Of a DNA stretch of 6,776 bases, positions 6,732-6,776 are shown piece by piece. How positions within the stretch are numbered: position 1 is the first letter of the stretch; each line of letters starts with the position of its first letter. The notes under the pieces were generated by a model, which was given only the letters and a program-made list of their open reading frames with translations, made no database searches and had not been told where the DNA came from. Location: positions 1-6,776 of the forward strand of contig JBBCJT010000230.1 in the NCBI GenBank assembly GCA_037190665.1. The letters run 5' to 3'. The stretch comes from JBBCJT01 sp037190665 (lineage in GTDB: Bacteria; Pseudomonadota; Alphaproteobacteria; Acetobacterales; Acetobacteraceae). The translations under genes were made by a program, and so were the position numbers.

Positions 6732-6776
6732 TTGAACGGTCTGTTCGCGGCGGACTTCCGTGCGGCGCCTTACTGG
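6732..6776 (+). CDS. Start of a probable FAD-dependent oxidoreductase (DAO family), 3'-truncated by the window
   Basis: Only 15 codons are present: LNGLFAADFRAAPYW, with the TTG read as the initiator. The livF stop at 6723-6725 is in the same frame, so a real gene must begin after it. TTG 6732 is the first usable start, with GAGGGA at 6724-6729 close upstream (a somewhat short spacing); a rare CTG at 6741 is the alternative. The pattern of an N-terminal acidic/phenylalanine segment followed by PYW resembles the leader ahead of the FAD-binding Rossmann fold in glycine/D-amino-acid oxidase-like flavoproteins of proteobacteria. The fold itself lies outside the window. The position 6 nt after livF implies the same operon, and such an enzyme could oxidise an amine or N-methyl amino acid released from the imported substrate. 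The gene is likely; the function is tentative because so few residues are visible. Confidence 0.5.
   Translation, partial: MNGLFAADFRAAPYW

Overview
The window is a stretch of GC-rich proteobacterial chromosome, by eye about two-thirds G+C with strong G/C preference at third codon positions. Protein style (alanine- and arginine-rich, twin-arginine-like signal peptide, LIV-type ABC cassette next to a hydantoinase pair) suggests an alphaproteobacterium, perhaps of the Rhodospirillales/Acetobacteraceae or Hyphomicrobiales. This placement is inferred from style only; no marker gene is present.

Layout, all on the + strand: the C-terminal 192 codons of a HyuA-type (hydantoinase/oxoprolinase A) subunit (1-579); a complete HyuB-type subunit (576-2249); a periplasmic substrate-binding protein (2246-3409); the permeases LivH (3427-4311) and LivM (4308-5240); the ATPases LivG (5240-6025) and LivF (6012-6725); and the first 15 codons of a further gene starting with TTG at 6732, whose N-terminus resembles FAD-dependent amine/amino-acid oxidoreductases of the DAO family. 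There is no non-coding stretch over 17 bases. Junctions are 4-nt (ATGA), 4-nt (ATGA), a 17-nt gap, 4-nt (GTGA), 1-nt (TGATG), 14-nt overlap and a 6-nt gap, so this is almost certainly one polycistronic, translationally coupled operon. Its promoter must lie upstream of the window and its end downstream.

How the genes probably work together: the binding protein captures a small amide, lactam or amino-acid-like compound in the periplasm, and LivH/LivM/LivG/LivF import it at the cost of ATP. HyuA/HyuB, a family of ATP-dependent enzymes acting on cyclic amides (5-oxoproline, N-methylhydantoin, caprolactam) or carboxylating ketones, then converts it in the cytoplasm. The downstream flavoprotein could oxidise a resulting amine such as an N-methyl amino acid. 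The exact substrate cannot be read from the sequence.

All parts belong to known families. I see no mobile element, CRISPR array, RNA gene or evidently new system. The points worth a second look are the gene combination as a clue to substrate, the apparent flavoenzyme start at the right edge, the conserved metal-site pattern in HyuB, and a possible hairpin at the binding-protein/permease junction.
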